A stretch of DNA of 64,000 bases from Bacteroidales bacterium (GCA_024401355.1 JAKSLF010000007.1:34858-98857); one strand, 5' to 3'; counted from the first letter of the stretch, positions 33,053 to 42,954 are shown. The notes: generated by a model from the letters alone, not told the origin. Translations and numbers: made by a program.

Positions 33053-34048
33053 CTATTGCTGATTGTCGTTTCGTCCGTCTCTCTCTCTTCGCTTCTGTTT
33101 TTCCCTTTCTCTGAAAAACTCTTTTCTCTTCTCCTTCTCAGCTGCTCTTTTTGCCTTGTAGTTTTCTCTCTTGTCCGTTCGGCTCTTGTAGTCCTGTGTG
33201 TTGGTAAGTGGATTCAGCTGCGGTTTCTCATCATCCTCAAGGATGTCACCGTCATCGCCGTCTTCTGGTATTCTCTGTCCATTGTTTGCAAAGTATGGCG
33301 ACATCTGCTGTCCGTTGACATTGACGGTTGCTGTCAGTCGTCCGTCTTTCTTCTGCTTCACCTTAAGGGTGAACATCTCTTCCCACAGTTGCTCAAATTC
33401 TTCGATGAATGCGTGCACTATAGTGTAGTTGGTCGTTATCACCAGGTTCTCCTGGTTGTATGCCTTGGCCGTGTATGTCCAGTTGTAGCTTCCTGTGAAA
33501 GCTATCTTTCCGTCTATCAAGCCAAACTTGTTGTGCATGTGATATTTCGAGTTGTCCACTTTCACCTGTACTCCGGCCCTTGCGAGGTCCTTCACTTGCG
33601 ATCCCGTGTCCCTCATCTTGTTACCGTCGGTGATGAGTCTCACTCTGATGCCTCTCTCGTGCGCAGCCTTGAGACTCTTGCCTAGCATCTCGTCGCTTAT
33701 AGTGAATACGCATAGGTCTATCGACTCCTTGGCTCTATTTATGTGGAAAGCAATGTTTTCAGGTATGTCCTGACCAGGCGAGAAGAGCACTTCGTGCATT
33801 CTGAATGAGTTTTTCTCGATGAGGTTAAAGGCGTTCTCGAGCCATCTGACTGCTTTCAGGCCATCATTGCCGTCGCTTATCTGTACCAGCTTTCTTGCTT
33901 CAGTGAATAGTTTCGACTTCAGCTCACCACGTTCGGCACGGTCTAGCGAATTGAGCTGGCTCACGATTGTCGGAGGTAGTTCATAGTCTTTGCCTAGTTT
34001 ATACATCTCCGAAAAATATGCTACTATGTCGTCTGCTTTATACTTCAT
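33053..34048 (-). CDS. Phospholipase D-like nuclease domain protein with charged tail
   Basis: A 331-residue protein. After a helical N-terminal ~100 residues, a PLD domain contains one HKD motif, HMHNKFGLIDGKIAFTGSYN, preceded by FTISDEMLGKSLKAAHERGI. With only one motif it should work as a dimer, as in Nuc-type nucleases. The last ~90 residues are low-complexity and very basic (KRAAEKEKRKEFFREREKQK), likely nucleic-acid binding or a coiled coil. No signal peptide. A nuclease is more likely than a lipase; the biological role is unknown. It converges with the NigD-like gene (2 bp apart). Confidence 0.85.
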   Translation of the reverse strand: MKYKADDIVAYFSEMYKLGKDYELPPTIVSQLNSLDRAERGELKSKLFTEARKLVQISDGNDGLKAVRWLENAFNLIEKNSFRMHEVLFSPGQDIPENIAFHINRAKESIDLCVFTISDEMLGKSLKAAHERGIRVRLITDGNKMRDTGSQVKDLARAGVQVKVDNSKYHMHNKFGLIDGKIAFTGSYNWTYTAKAYNQENLVITTNYTIVHAFIEEFEQLWEEMFTLKVKQKKDGRLTATVNVNGQQMSPYFANNGQRIPEDGDDGDILEDDEKPQLNPLTNTQDYKSRTDKRENYKAKRAAEKEKRKEFFREREKQKRRERDGRNDNQQ

Positions 34049-34080
34049 CTTCTTCTCTTTTTTGTTCTGCTTGTGGACTC

Positions 34081-34581
34081 TTATTTCCTTTGTCCCAGCT
34101 CTATTATTTCCATATCTTTTACTTCGCCATTGTCTATGGCAAAGCGCAAGGCTGTCATCACGTTATGAATGCCATATCTGCCACATGCTCCTGGGTTTAC
34201 ATGCAGGCACTCATACTTCTTGTCGTATATCACTTTCAGTATGTGCGAATGTCCGCATACAAGCATCTTGGGAGCATTCTGGGCCAGAGTCACAAGAGCT
34301 CCTGCCGAATACTTGCCAGGATATCCTCCGATGTGCATCATTACGACGTCTATGCCTTCCACCGTGAATCTTTCCGTGCTGTTGAGGTTATATCTCATCT
34401 CCGCATCGTCTATGTTGCCATAGACTGCTCTTATCGTCTTTCCCCATCTCCTCAATTCGTTCAGTACGGCCATGCTCCCTATGTCGCCACAATGCCATAT
34501 TTCGTCCCTGTCGGCCATAAGTTCTTTCAGCCGTGGGTTCAGATATCCGTGCGTGTCTGATATGACTCCTATTCTGGTCAT
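34081..34581 (-). CDS. YfcE/MJ0936-family metallophosphoesterase
   Basis: A 166-residue cytosolic phosphodiesterase. Metal-binding motifs are GVISDTHGYL (D, H), WHCGDIGS (GD), VYGNIDDAE (GN), MMHIGGYPG (H) and VCGHSHILK (GHxH). Enzymes of this type cleave artificial phosphodiesters in vitro; the natural substrate is generally not known. It lies 32 bp upstream of the PLD gene on the same strand. Confidence 0.9.
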   Translation of the reverse strand: MTRIGVISDTHGYLNPRLKELMADRDEIWHCGDIGSMAVLNELRRWGKTIRAVYGNIDDAEMRYNLNSTERFTVEGIDVVMMHIGGYPGKYSAGALVTLAQNAPKMLVCGHSHILKVIYDKKYECLHVNPGACGRYGIHNVMTALRFAIDNGEVKDMEIIELGQRK

Positions 34582-34737
34582 CGTTTTTCCGTTGTTTTCT
34601 TTTATGCAAAAATAAATAAAATTGTTTCATATTTGTTGTCTATTTCTAAAAAATCCTTAACTTTGGGATGGCGGCTTGCATTTTAGGGGGCGTTTTTCAA
34701 CTAAAATGACTTGTTGTGCTATATAAATGGTGTCTTT

Positions 34738-36810
34738 ATGTCTCTAAGATTCAAATACTTCAATCGCGACATAAGCTGGCTTGCTTTCAACTATCGAGTT
34801 CTCGAGGAAGCCAAAGATACCACTCTGCCCATCTATGAACAGATGAGTTTCCTTGCACGCTATTCATCCAATCTCGACGAATTTTATCGAGTCCGTGTGG
34901 CGGCCTATCGCAATGCTGCCGACTCAGATGCTTCTCTCGAAGATGTTACCAATCCGACACACGTCCTTTCGCGCATCAACCAGATTGTCTCTGCACAGAT
35001 TTTCGACATGTCTGATATCTTGCGCGACCAACTTGTGCCCGAATTGCTCAAGCACAATGTCACTCTTTTTATTGGTCAGCAGCCCGACCTCCCGGAGCAT
35101 AAGATGTTCGTACACGACTATTTCCTCCACGAGGTCATAGCCTATCTTCAGCCTGTGCTTCTCACAAGGGGGACTCGCACATTCCTGCGTGACAACCGTC
35201 CTTATCTGGCCCTTAAGCTCTTCACTAAGCATAAGCGACCTCTCAAGACAGCTCCTCGCCCTTCCTATGCTCTCGTCAAGCTTCCGTTCAAGGATGCTCC
35301 CTATTTCAACGACCTTCCTCGCTTTGTCGAGTTGCCGCAGGTAGGCGAGATGCGCTATATTATGTTTCTCGACGATGTCATCCGTTTCAATCTCTCCGAG
35401 CTGTTCCCTGGCTATGATATAGAAGGGGCATGGAGCATCAAGGTCAACCGCGATGCAGACCTTGGTATCGACGAGATTGGCGAGGAGGATCTCGTGCAGG
35501 TCATCAAGCAGAATCTAGCTCGTCGTTCGACGGGTTTGGCTTCCAGCATTTACCACGACCGCACTATTGCACCTGATTTGCTCAAGTGCCTCAAGAAGAC
35601 ATTTGGATTCTCCGATGCCGAGATGGTTGAGAGCGGACGTTATCTCAATTTGCATCATTTCGACGAGTTCCCTCGTCACCTTATACCAGCTGAGGCCCTC
35701 AAACCTCTGCAGCCTATTCACCCACGCCGATTGCAGAATATTTCAATGTTTGATGCCATCAGACAAGGTGACCAGGTTATCCACTATCCTTACCAGTCGT
35801 TCGACTATGTCATCCGCCTTCTCAGCGAGGCCGCTATCGATGCCAATGTTACCGAAATAAAAGTCACTCAATATCGTGTGGCTACCAATTCCGCAGTTGT
35901 CGATTCGCTAATTGCTGCAGCTCACAACAACAAGCGCGTAACGGTCTTCGTCGAGCTCAAAGCCCGCTTTGATGAACAGAACAATCTCCAGATGTCTGAG
36001 CGCATGAAGGAGGCCGGCATCAACATCATCTATAGCATTCCTGGTCTCAAGGTCCATGCCAAGATGGCACTCATCAACCGTGTCGAGGATGGCAGGCAGC
36101 GTTCCTACGCTTATCTCAGCACAGGCAATTTCAACGAGAAGACTGCCCGACAGTATACCGACCATGGTCTCTTCACTTGCGACGAGGCTATTGTCACCGA
36201 CCTTCAGAAGGCTTTCCTCTTCCTCGAAAACCAATCTTCGCAACCTGTGTTCAATAAGTTGCTCCTCTCGCAGGTCAACATGTTCGACAGGCTCATGGAA
36301 CTTATCGACCGTGAAATATCCATTGCCCGTCAGGGCCGTGACGCATATATTGTTCTCAAGATGAACGGACTCCAGTATAGGCCTCTCATCAACAAACTCT
36401 ATGAAGCCAGTTGTGCCGGTGTCCGCGTCAACCTTATCATACGTGGCATTTGCTGCCTAGTTCCTCAACAGGAGTTCTCCAGCAATATCCACATCATCCG
36501 CATCGTCGACCGTTTTCTCGAGCACGGACGCGTATGGCTCTTCCACAATGATGGAGCCGACGACCTCTACCTCACTTCGGCCGACCTTCTCAACCGTAAT
36601 CTCAAACGTCGCATCGAACTCGCTTTCCCTGTCGAAAACCAGTCCGTACGCAACGAGATTATCTCTATCCTCCGTCTCCAACTTGCCGACAATGTCAAGG
36701 CTAGGGTTATCGACGACAATCTCGACGGTCATATTCCTCCACAGTCGCCACAGCCCATCCGTTCGCAAGAGGCCATCTACCGCATGTTGCTAAGTAAGGA
36801 GACTGTATGA
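34738..36810 (+). CDS. ppk: Polyphosphate kinase 1
   Basis: A 690-residue enzyme that makes polyphosphate from ATP. The N-terminal domain is marked by FNRDISWLAFNYRVLEEA and LDEFYRVRVAAYR. The catalytic PLD-like domains contain VFVELKARFDEQNN, the phospho-His region IPGLKVHAKMALINR, and YLSTGNFNEKTARQYTDHGL, then IRGICCLVP. Start at 34738 (MSLRFKYF), with a nine-codon upstream alternative lacking similarity. The family length of ~690 is normal. A NlpC/P60 gene follows after 47 bp. Confidence 0.95.
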   Translation: MSLRFKYFNRDISWLAFNYRVLEEAKDTTLPIYEQMSFLARYSSNLDEFYRVRVAAYRNAADSDASLEDVTNPTHVLSRINQIVSAQIFDMSDILRDQLVPELLKHNVTLFIGQQPDLPEHKMFVHDYFLHEVIAYLQPVLLTRGTRTFLRDNRPYLALKLFTKHKRPLKTAPRPSYALVKLPFKDAPYFNDLPRFVELPQVGEMRYIMFLDDVIRFNLSELFPGYDIEGAWSIKVNRDADLGIDEIGEEDLVQVIKQNLARRSTGLASSIYHDRTIAPDLLKCLKKTFGFSDAEMVESGRYLNLHHFDEFPRHLIPAEALKPLQPIHPRRLQNISMFDAIRQGDQVIHYPYQSFDYVIRLLSEAAIDANVTEIKVTQYRVATNSAVVDSLIAAAHNNKRVTVFVELKARFDEQNNLQMSERMKEAGINIIYSIPGLKVHAKMALINRVEDGRQRSYAYLSTGNFNEKTARQYTDHGLFTCDEAIVTDLQKAFLFLENQSSQPVFNKLLLSQVNMFDRLMELIDREISIARQGRDAYIVLKMNGLQYRPLINKLYEASCAGVRVNLIIRGICCLVPQQEFSSNIHIIRIVDRFLEHGRVWLFHNDGADDLYLTSADLLNRNLKRRIELAFPVENQSVRNEIISILRLQLADNVKARVIDDNLDGHIPPQSPQPIRSQEAIYRMLLSKETV

Positions 36811-36857
36811 AGCATGTATTAAATTGATTATTAACAGACACTATAATAATTCCGAAT

Positions 36858-37628
36858 ATGAAACACTCAATCTGTCACTATGGATTCATTCCTGTTCGCA
36901 CCGAGCCTCGCGAGTCGGCCGAACTCTGCACACAGATTCTATTTGGCGAAACATACGAGGTTCTCGAACAGCAGGGGCGTTGGCTCCGTGTATCTCTCGA
37001 CCTCGATGGCTATCAAGGATGGATCGATGCCAAGCTCGACTGGAACGACGATGAGCAGGAAGTGCTCAGATGGTCGCGTGCAAAGAAGTGGATTGTGCCT
37101 TGGCCTTCTGTTAAGGTTGTCTGCAAGGGTGAGCCTCACTCAACTCTCCTCTCTGCTGGTAGCGAAATTTGGGTCAATGGAAATGAGTTAGCTTCTTTCC
37201 ATATCGGAACTAGCGAGTATCACCTCGACTGCGACTACCTCCTCAACGCCACTCCTGGCATCGAGGCCGTTGCCATGTCTCTCTTCGGAGCTCCTTACCT
37301 TTGGGGAGGACGTAGCTTCTATGGCATCGACTGCTCAGGTTTTACTCAGCTTGTCTATAAGATTGTCGGACGCAACATACCTCGTGATGCTTCACAGCAG
37401 ATTGCTATAGGTACCACTCTTGCTCCAGGCGAAGAACCTCAGTTGGGTGACCTCGCTTTCTTCAATAGTCCTGCTGGCAATATCACTCACGTAGGACTTT
37501 GTCTTGGCGATAGGCGTATCATTCATGCTTCAGGCAATGTCCGCATTGACTGGCTCGACGAGAAGGGTATCTTCTCTGACCAGGTGAATGCCTATACTCA
37601 TACGCTGACCACTATTAAGCGCCTATGA
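36858..37628 (+). CDS. NlpC/P60 cell-wall endopeptidase with SH3-like domain
   Basis: A 256-residue protein of the YkfC type. The N-terminal SH3-like segment includes GFIPVRTEPRESAELCTQIL and EVLEQQGRWLRVSLDLDG. The C-terminal NlpC/P60 domain has YLWGGRSFYGIDCSGF (catalytic Cys), NITHVGLCLGD (His) and RIIHASGNVRID (His). Such enzymes cut gamma-D-Glu to diamino acid bonds of peptidoglycan peptides. No signal peptide is visible, so it may process recycled muropeptides in the cytoplasm. It overlaps nth by ATGA. Confidence 0.9.
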   Translation: MKHSICHYGFIPVRTEPRESAELCTQILFGETYEVLEQQGRWLRVSLDLDGYQGWIDAKLDWNDDEQEVLRWSRAKKWIVPWPSVKVVCKGEPHSTLLSAGSEIWVNGNELASFHIGTSEYHLDCDYLLNATPGIEAVAMSLFGAPYLWGGRSFYGIDCSGFTQLVYKIVGRNIPRDASQQIAIGTTLAPGEEPQLGDLAFFNSPAGNITHVGLCLGDRRIIHASGNVRIDWLDEKGIFSDQVNAYTHTLTTIKRL

Positions 37629-38263
37629 CGCGGAAAAAGCTTTTCGACTTTGTCGTTCGCTATTTTTCCGAGACGATGCCCAAGGCCGAGACTGAGCTCC
37701 ATTATTCCGATGCTTTTAGTCTCCTTGTCGCTGTGATGCTCTCCGCTCAATGCACCGACAAGCGTGTCAATATGGTAACTCCGGCTCTTTTGCAACGGTT
37801 CCCCTCTGCCGCTGATATGGCACAGGGGTCGGTCGATGAGATTCTTGCCCTTATATCATCTGTCTCCTATCCCAACTCCAAGGCTCGTCATCTTTCCGAG
37901 ATGTCACGCCTTCTTGTCGATAGGTTCAATGGTGAGGTGCCATCCGATTTCGACAGCCTTGTCACTCTGCCTGGTGTAGGACGCAAGACTGCCAATGTCA
38001 TGATCTCTGTATTCTTCCATCAGCAGGCTATTGCTGTCGACACCCATGTGTTTCGTGTCTCTGCCCGCATAGGGCTCTCTGTTGGCGCTACTACGCCATT
38101 GCAGACTGAACAGCAACTTACGGCTGGGTTCCCGCACGATTTGCTCGCTACGGCCCACCATTGGCTCATCCTCCACGGACGCTATGTTTGTACGGCACGC
38201 AAGCCACATTGCGAGGACTGCGGACTCACCGGTGTCTGTCTCCATTTCAAGAATAATATCTGA
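37625..38263 (+). CDS. nth: Endonuclease III
   Basis: A 212-residue DNA glycosylase/AP lyase that removes oxidised pyrimidines. The helix-hairpin-helix LPGVGRKTANVMIS and following VDTHVFRVSARIGL contain the catalytic Lys/Asp. The four-Cys iron-sulfur loop is CTARKPHCEDCGLTGVC near the C-terminus. Translation is coupled to the NlpC gene by an ATGA overlap. It is followed by a strong terminator. Confidence 0.95.
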   Translation: MTRKKLFDFVVRYFSETMPKAETELHYSDAFSLLVAVMLSAQCTDKRVNMVTPALLQRFPSAADMAQGSVDEILALISSVSYPNSKARHLSEMSRLLVDRFNGEVPSDFDSLVTLPGVGRKTANVMISVFFHQQAIAVDTHVFRVSARIGLSVGATTPLQTEQQLTAGFPHDLLATAHHWLILHGRYVCTARKPHCEDCGLTGVCLHFKNNI

Positions 38264-38283
38264 TATAATACATTTGATGCATT

Positions 38284-38316
38284 AAAGGCGGTATGTTTCT
38301 TTGACATACCGCCTTT
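38284..38316 (+). terminator. Terminator after nth
   Basis: AAAGGCGGTATGT (38284-38296) pairs perfectly with ACATACCGCCTTT (38304-38316). Confidence 0.85.
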
Positions 38317-38473
38317 ATTGATTGAATTTTTGGAGTTTTCTAAATTTTGTTAGTTTCGTGTTTTGCCGTCTTTACTTTTTTAGGTTTATAATTCCGTGAA
38401 CTAAATTGGTATAGAGTTGCAAAACTAAAAACCAAAAACCGTGCCAAATTATTCTTGCGTCTTCAGAGGGCGA

Positions 38474-39367
38474 CTATTCCGCCTCCTCATCTGGTTCTAT
38501 GTGTATCGAGATGAGTGTCTCTCGTCCAAATTTATCCCTTACAGCTTTCTCTGCCATCACCGTTATGTGATGCGCTTCTGCTACTGTTATGTTCGGGTCT
38601 ACCACGATGTGGGCACTCATTATTATCGTCGGACCGTTTCTTCGCGTCTTCAGCGCATGCACGTTCTCTACGCCTTCTACGCCCTCTATCAACCCAATAA
38701 CTTCTGCTTCCACATCTTCTGGCAGCGACCCTTCTGTCAGCTCATGCAGTGCCGGTATGGCCATCTTGATGGCTATCACGATGATGAATATGCTTATGAC
38801 GCATCCTACTATCGGGTCCAGTATGGCCCATTCACCACCAAGCATCATCGCTCCGCCTATTCCCACGGCCGAACCTATTGATGATAGGGCGTCGCTCCTG
38901 TGGTGCCATGCGTTTGTTACCATTGCTGGACTATTAAGCCGTTTGCCTACTCGTGCCGTCCACTGGTATAGTATCTCTTTCACTGCTATCGAGACCAGAG
39001 CCGCCCATAGGGCCACTTCACCAGGAATGGATAGCTTCTCGCCGTTCATTACAGCATCTATCTTCCCTATGCCGTCGGCCATCAGCTTACCACCTACTGC
39101 CACCAGTAGTATGGCTACGGCTGCCGTGGCCAGTGTCTCGTATTTTCCATGACCATAGTCGTGGTCCTTGTCTATGCCTTTGCTACTTATCTTTACCATG
39201 ATAAGCACAACAATGTCACTCACAAGGTCGCTCAGCGAATGTACTGCGTCGGCTACCATAGCCGCACTATGCCCCCATAGCCCCGCCACCATCTTCATGC
39301 CAGCAAGACACATGTTGCCTATCGCACCACAAATAGTTACTTTCGATATGGTCTTCTCTCTGTCCAT
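38474..39367 (-). CDS. Cation diffusion facilitator (zinc/iron efflux) transporter
   Basis: A 297-residue inner-membrane protein with six segments. The metal-site motifs are VADAVHSLSDLVSDIV and AWHHRSDALSSIG (HxxxD pairs), with DHDYGHGKYETLATAA typical of the family. The C-terminal ~90 residues form the cytoplasmic regulatory domain (VENVHALKTRRNGPTIIMSA...). It exports Zn, Fe or Mn in exchange for protons; the ion cannot be read with certainty. Third in a minus-strand run behind the alkD-like gene and a small hypothetical gene. Confidence 0.92.
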   Translation of the reverse strand: MDREKTISKVTICGAIGNMCLAGMKMVAGLWGHSAAMVADAVHSLSDLVSDIVVLIMVKISSKGIDKDHDYGHGKYETLATAAVAILLVAVGGKLMADGIGKIDAVMNGEKLSIPGEVALWAALVSIAVKEILYQWTARVGKRLNSPAMVTNAWHHRSDALSSIGSAVGIGGAMMLGGEWAILDPIVGCVISIFIIVIAIKMAIPALHELTEGSLPEDVEAEVIGLIEGVEGVENVHALKTRRNGPTIIMSAHIVVDPNITVAEAHHITVMAEKAVRDKFGRETLISIHIEPDEEAE

Positions 39368-39376
39368 TGTTGTCGC

Positions 39377-39613
39377 TTAGTAGCTCATGCACTTGCCTTC
39401 CTTCCACTCTGGTAGCAGCAGTCCGTGCTTGTCAGTGCAGTGGTCGTGAATGGCCTGTTTGCGTTCTTCGCTTATCGAAAGCCACCAGCGCGAGCATTCT
39501 GGATATTTCACTTCTATGGTTTCGTCACCGCTGTCTTTGCGTGTGGCTTTTGTTGCAATGCGTTCTTTCTCAACTACCTTGAGCGATGCCCACCATGTGT
39601 CTAGTTCGTTCAT
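39377..39613 (-). CDS. Conserved small protein, unknown function
   Basis: A 78-residue acidic protein I do not recognise. It has two Trp-rich parts (LDTWWASLKVVEKERI and ECSRWWLSISEERKQAI) and a Cys/His-containing end (HDHCTDKHGLLLPEWKEGKC). It overlaps the alkD-like gene by 4 bp and is followed by the CDF transporter after 9 bp, so it is translated as part of that unit. Probably a real small cytosolic protein; no function can be given. Confidence 0.75.
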   Translation of the reverse strand: MNELDTWWASLKVVEKERIATKATRKDSGDETIEVKYPECSRWWLSISEERKQAIHDHCTDKHGLLLPEWKEGKCMSY

Positions 39614-40329
39614 TTTATGTCTTTTTTATTATTGTTTTTTTCTTTGCTCCTCAGTGTTTTTAGATATGCCTTCCTCTCGTCGCTCACTCTATAGCTCTCG
39701 ATGGCCTTTTGTATGGTCTTCGAGTGCACCCATGCTGTCAGTCGACCATCCTCTATATATTTTACTGCTGCGTCATATTGCTTTGCTAATGCTGTCGCAA
39801 AATACCATGCCACCATCATTTTTACGTAGTAGTGCTCTGTTATCGAGTTTGCCACCCATTCCAGATATTCCGGCTTGAAGTCTTCGTCCAGATAGTGGCT
39901 CATAAGCATCTCTATGCCAAAGCGACGCGTATATGGCTCCTCGCTATCTATCCATCGCTTCACGTCTTTTATCAGTCTTCCCCTGTTCGCCTTCGTCTTA
40001 AACGCCTTGGGCGATATCAGGTCACACGATGCCCAGTTGTCAATGTAGGGTAGTAACCTCTCTATCTCCCTCACTGTGGCGTCATACTCTTTCATTTCGC
40101 ATATTATGAATCCGTGAAGGTTCACTTCGTCATAATATTTGTGAGGCATGTCGTTGAGGAATGTCCCGATGTCGGCCTTTTTGCTCAGTATCTTCGCATA
40201 GCTTCGCAATACAGGTGTCCTTACACCAATGATCTTCTCAATCTCTATGTTCGGCACTAGCTTCGCATGAAATTCCCTGTATTTCAGGTCCTGATTATCT
40301 TTCAGGTATTGCTCTATCTCTTTTGTCAT
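39610..40329 (-). CDS. DNA alkylation repair protein, AlkD-like
   Basis: A 239-residue helical-repeat protein. YREFHAKLVPNIEIEKIIGV, RTPVLRSYAKILSKK and WASCDLISPKAFKTK, with VKRWIDSEEPYTRRFGIEML, match the AlkD family of HEAT-like DNA glycosylases that remove bulky or cationic alkyl bases. It is the first gene of a three-gene minus-strand run. Confidence 0.88.
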   Translation of the reverse strand: MTKEIEQYLKDNQDLKYREFHAKLVPNIEIEKIIGVRTPVLRSYAKILSKKADIGTFLNDMPHKYYDEVNLHGFIICEMKEYDATVREIERLLPYIDNWASCDLISPKAFKTKANRGRLIKDVKRWIDSEEPYTRRFGIEMLMSHYLDEDFKPEYLEWVANSITEHYYVKMMVAWYFATALAKQYDAAVKYIEDGRLTAWVHSKTIQKAIESYRVSDERKAYLKTLRSKEKNNNKKDIK

Positions 40330-40409
40330 CAGCTATATCTTTGTCACTGTATCTCTGCAAATATATCTATAATTATTTGATATGCAAAGCCATTGTGCTA
40401 TTAAAAGGC

Positions 40410-40446
40410 AATGGCCGAATCTCCTTGTCAGAGACTCAGCCATTAC
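40410..40446 (-). terminator. Terminator of the GH3 gene
   Basis: On the minus strand AATGGC.GAGTCTC pairs with GAGATTC.GCCATT with two mismatches near the middle, then TTTT. Confidence 0.65.
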
Positions 40447-40467
40447 TTTTATCTTTGGGGGGCTAAA

Positions 40468-42954
40468 TTAGATATTTGGTGTCTCCCATTTCTTTGTCTC
40501 TGTAGCCTTTATTGTCACTGCCTGACCACCTGCTGTGATTACAAATTCACCTTCTTCAAGCACCCACTTGCCATCGGCTCCTACAAATGCAAGGTCGCTG
40601 GCTGGTATGCTGAAGCTGACAGTCTTTGTCTCGCCAGGCTGAAGCTCTACTTTCTCGAATGCTCTCAGGCGACGGCTGTCTGGAACTACCGATGCTAAGA
40701 GGTCACTGCTGTAAAGGAGCACTGCTTCCTTGCCTGCCACATTGCCAGTGTTTGTTACGTCAACTGTGAACTTCAACTCTTCGCCTGCCTTGAATTCGCT
40801 CTTCTCAGCCTTCAGGTTGGCGTAGCTGTATGTTGTGTATGACAGTCCATAGCCAAATGCCCACTGCTGTGTGACTTTTGCGTCGTAGTCGTATGCTCCA
40901 GCCATTGTGCTGACCTGTTCGCTTACTTTGTAGTCATAGTTGATGAGCGAGTTTATCTCCTTTGGATATGTGTATGGCATCTTGGCGCTGAAGTTGACAT
41001 CGCCTGCGATGAGGTTAGCCAATGCGTCTGCTCCATAGTTGCCTGGCAGGAATATGTCGATGATACCCTTGGCCAATGGTTCGATGTCTGCAATGAGTCG
41101 TGGACGGCCACCGTTGATTACGAGCACTACTGGCTTGCCTGTCTGTGCAAGTGCCTTGACAAGGTTACGCTGGTTGGTGCTGAGTGTCAGGTCTGTTAAG
41201 TTGCCAGGTGTCTCGCAGTATGAGTTCTCGCCGATGCATGCTACGATGATGTCTGCACGTCCTGCTGCTGCCACTGCCTTGCCTATTTGTGGCTCGTTTT
41301 CGTCCCACCATGAGCCGTTCTCGTTGTATGTCACGCCCTGTTCAAGGATGACGTTCTGGGCGCCATACTTGTTCGAGAGTGCTTCATATATGGTGTTATA
41401 CTGCTCTGTGAAGGCTTCCGACTTAGATCCCTGCCATGTGTAGCTCCATCCACCGTTGAGGCAGCGTATCTGGTTGGCATTCGGACCAGTGACGAGTATT
41501 CTCTTGCCCTTTGCTATTGGCAACACACCATCGTTCTTCAGCAGCACTTCTGTCTCTTCTGCTGCACGAAGCGATTTCTCGGCATATTCAGCGCATGCAA
41601 AATTAGGATGTGCCTCTGCTGTTGTGTTAGGGTTCTCGAAGAGTCCCAAACGATATTTCAGACGGATGATGCGGCGCACTGCGTCATCGATGCGCGACAT
41701 TGGCACCTGACCCTCTTCTACAAGTTCTTTCAGCAGTACGCAGAAGTCTGTGCTGTATGGGTCCATGCTCATGTCGATGCCGGCATTGATTGCTATGCGG
41801 ATAGCGTCTTTCTTGTCCTTCGCCACTTTCTCACGTGTGTAGAGGTTGTTGATGTCGGCCCAGTCGGTGATTATCATGCCGTCCCAGTTGAGATCTTCCT
41901 TAAGCCACTTTGTGAGATATTCGTATGATGCGTGCACTGGCACTCCGTTGATAGATGCCGAGTTCACCATGATTGTCATAGCTCCTGCCTGGATGGCTGC
42001 CTTGAATGGTGCGAAATATTTCTCGCGTAGCATCTGAGGCGATACGTATGCCGGTGTACGATCTTTGCCCGACCATGGCGCGCCATAGCAGAAGTAATGC
42101 TTCACTGATGTCGCTACGTGATTGCCGTCTATGTGGTTGTTGTCTTCGCCCTGGTAGCCTCTTACAGCTGCCTCTACCATGCGTGATGTCACTATCGCAT
42201 CCTCGCCATAGCTCTCCCAGATGCGCGACCAGCGAGGGTCACGTCCGAGGTCGATTGTAGGGTTGTATACCCATGGGCATTTCGCTGCACGGCTCTCGTA
42301 TGCACATATCTCTGACGATTCGTATGCCAACTTTGTGTTGAATGATGCTGCTACATTTATCGACTGTGGGAAGAGTGTACCACCTGCCACGTATGTCACA
42401 CCATGGTTGTTGTCAAGGCCATAGATACATGGTATGCCGATGTGTTTCATCGATAGTTCCTGAATCTTTGGTATTATGGTCTGCCACTTCTCTACACTCA
42501 GCGCATGGCCAGGAGCATTCAGTATCGATCCTATCTTCCATGTGCCGATGAGCGAGTCGAGCAGCTCTTCGTTTAGTGTCCATTCGCGGTTTACGCTTCC
42601 CTCATAGATATCAAGGCCATAGTTGCCCATTTGGGCGTCAATCTCTTCATCGCTCTGTTTCAATATTCCCTCTATCATTTCTGGCTTGGTGCCATATTGT
42701 GCCAGTACCTGTTTGAGCTTGTTTCGGTCTATCTTCACTTCACCCTGGGCTTTCATCGAACCCATAAGGTCAAGGTTCAATTCAAGCATCTGGCCTATCT
42801 TCTCGTCAAGTGTGAGCTTGTCTATCCACTTCTCGACATTCTTCTCTATCTCAGCATCCTTGGCTATGGCTGGTGCCACCTGGCTGCTGTTCTTAGGTCC
42901 GCATGAGACAAGCGCTAGGGCTGCCATTGCGATGACTGTCAGTTGTTTCTTCAT
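40468..42954 (-). CDS. GH3 family beta-glucosidase/beta-xylosidase lipoprotein
   Basis: An 828-residue enzyme with lipoprotein signal (ALALVSCG). The N-terminal barrel includes MLELNLDLMGSMKAQ, GIPCIYGLDNNHGVTYVAGG and RDPRWSRIWESYGED. The nucleophile Asp lies in WDGMIITDWADINNL. The alpha/beta sandwich has LLKNDGVLPIAKGKRILVTG and a possible acid/base region, and the C-terminal fibronectin III-like domain ends the protein. The start at 42954 gives a standard signal, unlike the longer frame from 42993. It removes terminal glucose or xylose from oligosaccharides made by the neighbouring enzymes. It has its own terminator. Confidence 0.92.
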   Translation of the reverse strand: MKKQLTVIAMAALALVSCGPKNSSQVAPAIAKDAEIEKNVEKWIDKLTLDEKIGQMLELNLDLMGSMKAQGEVKIDRNKLKQVLAQYGTKPEMIEGILKQSDEEIDAQMGNYGLDIYEGSVNREWTLNEELLDSLIGTWKIGSILNAPGHALSVEKWQTIIPKIQELSMKHIGIPCIYGLDNNHGVTYVAGGTLFPQSINVAASFNTKLAYESSEICAYESRAAKCPWVYNPTIDLGRDPRWSRIWESYGEDAIVTSRMVEAAVRGYQGEDNNHIDGNHVATSVKHYFCYGAPWSGKDRTPAYVSPQMLREKYFAPFKAAIQAGAMTIMVNSASINGVPVHASYEYLTKWLKEDLNWDGMIITDWADINNLYTREKVAKDKKDAIRIAINAGIDMSMDPYSTDFCVLLKELVEEGQVPMSRIDDAVRRIIRLKYRLGLFENPNTTAEAHPNFACAEYAEKSLRAAEETEVLLKNDGVLPIAKGKRILVTGPNANQIRCLNGGWSYTWQGSKSEAFTEQYNTIYEALSNKYGAQNVILEQGVTYNENGSWWDENEPQIGKAVAAAGRADIIVACIGENSYCETPGNLTDLTLSTNQRNLVKALAQTGKPVVLVINGGRPRLIADIEPLAKGIIDIFLPGNYGADALANLIAGDVNFSAKMPYTYPKEINSLINYDYKVSEQVSTMAGAYDYDAKVTQQWAFGYGLSYTTYSYANLKAEKSEFKAGEELKFTVDVTNTGNVAGKEAVLLYSSDLLASVVPDSRRLRAFEKVELQPGETKTVSFSIPASDLAFVGADGKWVLEEGEFVITAGGQAVTIKATETKKWETPNI

